64,000 nt of DNA from an uncultured Methylococcaceae bacterium (GTDB lineage Bacteria > Pseudomonadota > Gammaproteobacteria > Methylococcales > Methylomonadaceae). A program made the translations under genes and the position numbers. The notes beneath the pieces are model-generated. The model made no database searches. It had not been told where the DNA came from and saw only the letters and a list, made by a program, of their open reading frames with translations. The DNA lies in NCBI GenBank assembly GCA_903863905.1, contig CAIPDT010000094.1, positions 1 through 64,000 of the forward strand, given 5' to 3'. Shown here piece by piece: positions 59,819 through 64,000 of the stretch (within the stretch, counting starts at the first letter, position 1; each line of letters starts with the position of its first letter).

Positions 59819-62447
59819 ATACATTAACCCTAGCATTTTTGCACAACCTAACAGTCTTGCGCATTTCAAAAGCTTACTTAAACAAAAAGATATTGAATTA
59901 AAATTAAAATTTAATCCGCACGAATCTGTTTCTGATCTGCTTAAGGAAAAATCAGACTTCATTGATCTGGTTTTAAAATGTTGTTGGGAGCATTTTTTAG
60001 GCACCCACGCCAATCAATTAAGCTTATGTGCGGTGGGTGGTTTTGGGCGCAGAGAATTATTTCCGCATTCAGATATTGATATTATTGTCTTATTAGACTC
60101 TGAAGATACCAGCGCATACCAAGAAAACCTTAGCAATCTATTTACTTTTCTCTGGGATATCGGCCTAAAACCAGGCCACAGTGTTCGTACCGTTGATGAA
60201 TGCGTTTCTGTGGCCATTAAAGATCAAACGATTATGACCAGCTTAATGGAAATCAGTTTGATAGCGGGCGCGCCCACACTCTATGAAGCGCTAAAATTAC
60301 GGATAACGCCTGATAAAATCTGGCCCTCTGATCAATTTTTTACGGCCAAAATGGAAGAGCAGCGTCTCAGATATGCTAAATTTCATGAAACCGCGTATAA
60401 CCTAGAACCTAATATCAAAGAAGGTCCGGGTGGCTTACGTGATATGCAAGTGATTGCTTGGGTATTTAAACGCCACTACAACTCATCAACCTTAAAAGAA
60501 CTCATTAAATATGGCTTCTTACCTGAAACTGAATATGCCGAACTCATCTCAGCGCGTGATGTACTTTGGCGAATTCGTTATGCTTTACACCTTTTAACTA
60601 ATCGGGCTGAAAACAGACTTATTTTCGATTATCAACGCGATCTAGCGGAGCAATTTGGTTTTAGCACAGAAAATCAACCCTATAATCAAGATGTCGAACA
60701 ATTTATGCAGTTTTATTTTAAAACAGTGCAAGGATTAGAACGACTCAATGAAATGTTATTACAACTTTTCAATGAACGCTTCATTACAGGGGATTCAAAA
60801 GATAATACCACGCCCATTAACGAAAAGTTTATCGCCATTAATGGCTATATTGAAGCCATTGATGAGCACTTATTTGAAAAATATCCACTGGCGTTATTAG
60901 AAGTTTTTTTATTACTCCAACTCAACCCAGATTTAATAGGCATTAGAGCTAATACCTTACGGCTCATTCGAAAAAACCTCTATTTGATTGATGACGATTT
61001 TAGAAACGATAAAACCGCCAATCAATTATTTTTAGAAATTTTTCGACGCCCAAGAGGATTGACTCATGAACTAAGACGCATGAATCGTTATGGGATACTG
61101 GCGGCTTATTTACCCAATTTTTCAAATATCGTTGCCCGTATGCAATATGATTTATTTCATATTTATACAGTGGATGAACACACCTTATTTGTCATTCGTA
61201 ATTTACGGCGCTTTGCCTTAGACGCCCATAAAAATGAATTCCCCTTATGTAACGCGGTGTTCAAAAATATTGAAAAACCTGAGGTTCTTTATATTGCCGC
61301 ACTTTTTCATGACATTGCTAAAGGTTTAAATGGCGATCACTCCGCACTGGGTGAAACCATTGCGCGGCAATTTTGCAGTCAACATGAACTCTCCAGTCAC
61401 GACACTGATCTAATTGCTTGGCTCGTTAAAAGCCACTTAATCATGTCCATGACAGCCCAACGTAAAGATATTAGCGACCCTGATGTGATCCATGAGTTTG
61501 CCCAAAAAGTGGATAACGTGGAATATTTAAATCATCTTTACTTACTCACCGTTGCTGATATTCGCGCCACCAATCCAGAACTTTGGAATGCATGGAAGGA
61601 CTCCTTACTCAATGATCTCTATTCAGCAACCCACACTACCTTACAACAAGGCCTGCAAAATCCAATTGCACTGAGTGAGCGAATTGAACACAACAAACAA
61701 GATGCTAAAAACGAATTACTGAGTCTTGGCATTGATAATGAAGTCATTGATCATGCTTGGCAGCATACGAATGATGATTATTTTTTACGCTATTCTGCTG
61801 ATGAGATCGCTTGGCACACTATGGCCATTGCCTCTTCAAAAGAAATAGACTTACCTTTAGTCTTGCTTCGTTCAAAAAACCAGCGCGGCAGTGCTGAAGT
61901 TTTTGTTTACACAAAAGATAAAAGCCAAATCTTTTCAATCAGTACCGCCACCTTAGATCAATTAGGCCTGACCATTCTTGATGCTCGCATTATCACGACT
62001 CAAGATAACTATGTGCTAAATAGTTTTCAGGTCCTTGAGCAAACAGGAAAACCCATCAATGAATTTTGTCGCGAAGCCCATATTTGCTCGGCTTTACGCA
62101 CCAACTTACTCAATGGCGAAATAAAAGATCAGGTCAATATTCACCGACAATCTAAATCAAGACAAGCCTTGCACTTCCCCATTCCCACCAGTATTAAATT
62201 CATTGCTGCCCCCTCCAATCGCCACACGATTGTAGAAATTATTACCACAGACCATGCGGGATTATTATCAAAAATAGGTCGAGCGTTTGTGAAGCAGAAT
62301 GTAAACTTACTGAGTGCAAAAATAACCACGATAGGAAGTCGAGCGGAGGATATGTTTTATATTACAGATATGCAATTAAAACCGATCAATGACAAAGATA
62401 AGCAAAATGAAATTCGTAACGATATTTTAAACATATTAAATACTTAA
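59802..62447 (+). CDS. glnD: [Protein-PII] uridylyltransferase/uridylyl-removing enzyme
   Basis: AVGGFGRRELFPHSDIDIIVLLD; NIKEGPGGLRDMQVIAWV; HD motif AALFHDIAKGLNGDHS; C-terminal ACT domains. Confidence 0.97.
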   Translation: MTALNKYINPSIFAQPNSLAHFKSLLKQKDIELKLKFNPHESVSDLLKEKSDFIDLVLKCCWEHFLGTHANQLSLCAVGGFGRRELFPHSDIDIIVLLDSEDTSAYQENLSNLFTFLWDIGLKPGHSVRTVDECVSVAIKDQTIMTSLMEISLIAGAPTLYEALKLRITPDKIWPSDQFFTAKMEEQRLRYAKFHETAYNLEPNIKEGPGGLRDMQVIAWVFKRHYNSSTLKELIKYGFLPETEYAELISARDVLWRIRYALHLLTNRAENRLIFDYQRDLAEQFGFSTENQPYNQDVEQFMQFYFKTVQGLERLNEMLLQLFNERFITGDSKDNTTPINEKFIAINGYIEAIDEHLFEKYPLALLEVFLLLQLNPDLIGIRANTLRLIRKNLYLIDDDFRNDKTANQLFLEIFRRPRGLTHELRRMNRYGILAAYLPNFSNIVARMQYDLFHIYTVDEHTLFVIRNLRRFALDAHKNEFPLCNAVFKNIEKPEVLYIAALFHDIAKGLNGDHSALGETIARQFCSQHELSSHDTDLIAWLVKSHLIMSMTAQRKDISDPDVIHEFAQKVDNVEYLNHLYLLTVADIRATNPELWNAWKDSLLNDLYSATHTTLQQGLQNPIALSERIEHNKQDAKNELLSLGIDNEVIDHAWQHTNDDYFLRYSADEIAWHTMAIASSKEIDLPLVLLRSKNQRGSAEVFVYTKDKSQIFSISTATLDQLGLTILDARIITTQDNYVLNSFQVLEQTGKPINEFCREAHICSALRTNLLNGEIKDQVNIHRQSKSRQALHFPIPTSIKFIAAPSNRHTIVEIITTDHAGLLSKIGRAFVKQNVNLLSAKITTIGSRAEDMFYITDMQLKPINDKDKQNEIRNDILNILNT

Positions 62448-62466
62448 TTCAGCGCATACAAATAAA

Positions 62467-62520
62467 AGCACCCTCAATAACTTACAAAACTCCAAAGCCG
62501 TTGTAAGTTATTGAGTGCTT
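62467..62520. terminator. Long inverted repeat between convergent glnD and ABC transporter genes
   Basis: AAGCACcCTCAATAACTTACAA-N13-TTGTAAGTTATTGAGTGCTT, ~20-bp near-perfect stem. Confidence 0.6.
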
Positions 62521-62543
62521 AAATTAAGCGCAACAAGCACTGC

Positions 62544-63308
62544 TTAATTTTTAAGACCAATACCCTTATAAAGCAATACCAAACTAATAAGAGTCAAAAA
62601 AGTAATAAACCCCCCAGTCATTAAATAAGCTAATTCAATATTAATATCGCTAACCCCTATCAAACCATACCGAAAAGCATTAATCATATACAAAATAGGG
62701 TTCCCTTTAGAAAGGGTTTGCCAAAGAGGCGGCAACATATCAACCGAATAAAAAACACCGCCTAAATAACTTAAGGGGGTCAACACAAAGTTGGGGATAA
62801 TAGAGATATCATCAAAACTTTCTGCTAAGATCGCATTAATAAAACCCGCTAAAGAAAACACCGTGGCCGTCAAAATGGCAATGGATAAAACGATATAGAC
62901 ATTATTAATCACAATATCTGCAAACAGCATTGATATTAAAGCCACAACGGTACCGACTAACAAGCCGCGAATAATTCCACCACTGATATACCCGGCTAAA
63001 ATCACCCAATTTGGCACGGGCGCAACCAATATCTCTTCAATATTACGCTGAAACTTGGTTGAATAAAAAGACGACACAACGTTGGCATAAGAATGACTGA
63101 TCACCGACATTAAAATAACGCCGGGGACAATATAATCCATATAACTAACGCCATTGACCAAGCCGATTCGATCGCCAATTAACTTCCCAAATATTAAAAA
63201 ATACAGCGCCGTGGTAATGGCCGGCGGTAATAAAGTCTGCGGCCAAATCCGTACAAAACGAAAAATCTCTTTAACGATAATCGTCCGTAAAGCGATGGAA
63301 TAATTCAT
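62544..63308 (-). CDS. ABC-2 type transporter permease (YadH-like)
   Basis: Six-TM ABC-2 permease; FSTKFQRNIEEILVAPVPNWVILAGYISGGIIRGLLVG; LTPLSYLGGVFYSVDMLPPLWQTLSKGNPILYMINAFRYG. Confidence 0.92.
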   Translation of the reverse strand: MNYSIALRTIIVKEIFRFVRIWPQTLLPPAITTALYFLIFGKLIGDRIGLVNGVSYMDYIVPGVILMSVISHSYANVVSSFYSTKFQRNIEEILVAPVPNWVILAGYISGGIIRGLLVGTVVALISMLFADIVINNVYIVLSIAILTATVFSLAGFINAILAESFDDISIIPNFVLTPLSYLGGVFYSVDMLPPLWQTLSKGNPILYMINAFRYGLIGVSDINIELAYLMTGGFITFLTLISLVLLYKGIGLKN

Positions 63309-64000
63309 AGTGCCACATCCCCGACTTGAGTATCAATTAAATCCATAAACAATTGTTCCAACCGATTGGTCTTATTTTTAAGACTGGATACTTGAATATT
63401 TAACGCGTTTAGCTGAATAAATAACTGATTAATGCCTCTTTCTTTAGGCACAGCGACACTCAAAACTTTAGGCGTTATTAACTCTAATTGATAGCCTGGG
63501 ATAGAAGGCGCTTCCAACAACGGCTGCAAAAGATCTAAAACAAAATGTTCAATGTGCATCCTGGCCAACAAACTGGGCATATCAGAATTCTCAATAATTT
63601 TGCCTTGATCAATGATAGCAATATTACGACACAGACTTTCTGCCTCTTCTAAGTAATGCGTTGTTAAAATAATAGTGGTGCCATTTTCATTTAACGTTTG
63701 CATCATTTGCCACATAGACCGCCTAATTTCAATATCGACCCCCGCCGTTGGCTCGTCTAATATTAATAATTTAGGCGCATGTACCATGGCACGCGCAATC
63801 ATCACTCTTCGCTTCATTCCTCCGGATAAACGCCTAGAAACGGAATCCCGCTTATCCCATAAATCCATTTGCTTTAAGCACAACTCCATTCTTTGCAGCG
63901 CCAATTTACGAGGCATGCCATAATATCCAGCTTGATTCAGCACAATACTTTTGACAGTATCAAATTGATTAAAATTAATCTCTTGGGGTACCACACCCAA
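63305..64000 (-). CDS. ABC transporter ATP-binding protein (YadG-like), truncated at window edge
   Basis: RRLSGGMKRRVMIARAMVHAPKLLILDEPTAGVDIEIRR; TTHYLEEAESLCRNIAIIDQGKI; open to the end of the window. Confidence 0.92.
   Translation of the reverse strand: MGVVPQEINFNQFDTVKSIVLNQAGYYGMPRKLALQRMELCLKQMDLWDKRDSVSRRLSGGMKRRVMIARAMVHAPKLLILDEPTAGVDIEIRRSMWQMMQTLNENGTTIILTTHYLEEAESLCRNIAIIDQGKIIENSDMPSLLARMHIEHFVLDLLQPLLEAPSIPGYQLELITPKVLSVAVPKERGINQLFIQLNALNIQVSSLKNKTNRLEQLFMDLIDTQVGDVAL

Noticed and set aside
62544-64000. ABC transporter pair as the missing capsule exporter (KpsMT)
   Set aside because: Sequence style is YadG/YadH-like, located ~46 kb away next to glnD.

Overview
The window is 64 kb of a gammaproteobacterial chromosome, mostly housekeeping genes (pheST-ihfA, infC-rpmI-rplT, thrS, scpAB/rluB, rpsB-tsf-pyrH-frr-uppS-cdsA-dxr-rseP, map-glnD). 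The gene content is compatible with a methanotroph-like lineage, but I cannot prove taxonomy. There are three accessory blocks. (1) 0.8-16.8 kb: a capsule-type locus in which a fully reducing type I PKS (KS-AT-DH-degenerate MT-ER-KR-ACP, no thioesterase) is followed 1 bp later by an alpha-oxoamine synthase. These converge on an overlapping operon of an LTA-synthase/sulfatase-like membrane protein, an SDR, KpsS-like and single-module KpsC-like proteins, a GT4 glycosyltransferase and a KpsD/Wza-like export lipoprotein. The logic resembles rhizobial rkp-1 and Burkholderia wcb capsule loci and fumonisin-type PKS/AONS offloading, and suggests a sphingoid-like amino-lipid. (2) 33.2-36.8 kb: a PEP-CTERM-like secreted protein, a lipoprotein and a PAS/LuxR-type regulator. 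The promoters of the PEP-CTERM and regulator genes share the dyad ATCATCC-N4-GGATGAT at identical spacing from a TAGTAT -10-like box and a downstream GCATAAA, which looks like an uncharacterised LuxR-type regulon. (3) 39.4-44.4 kb: a hoxFUYHW NAD-reducing [NiFe] hydrogenase operon. Two tRNA genes (Pro-GGG, Val-GAC), several terminators and leader structures, and an infC gene with a probable AUC start codon were also read directly. No CRISPR array or transposase was seen. No searches or folding computations were run; family calls are from motif recognition.
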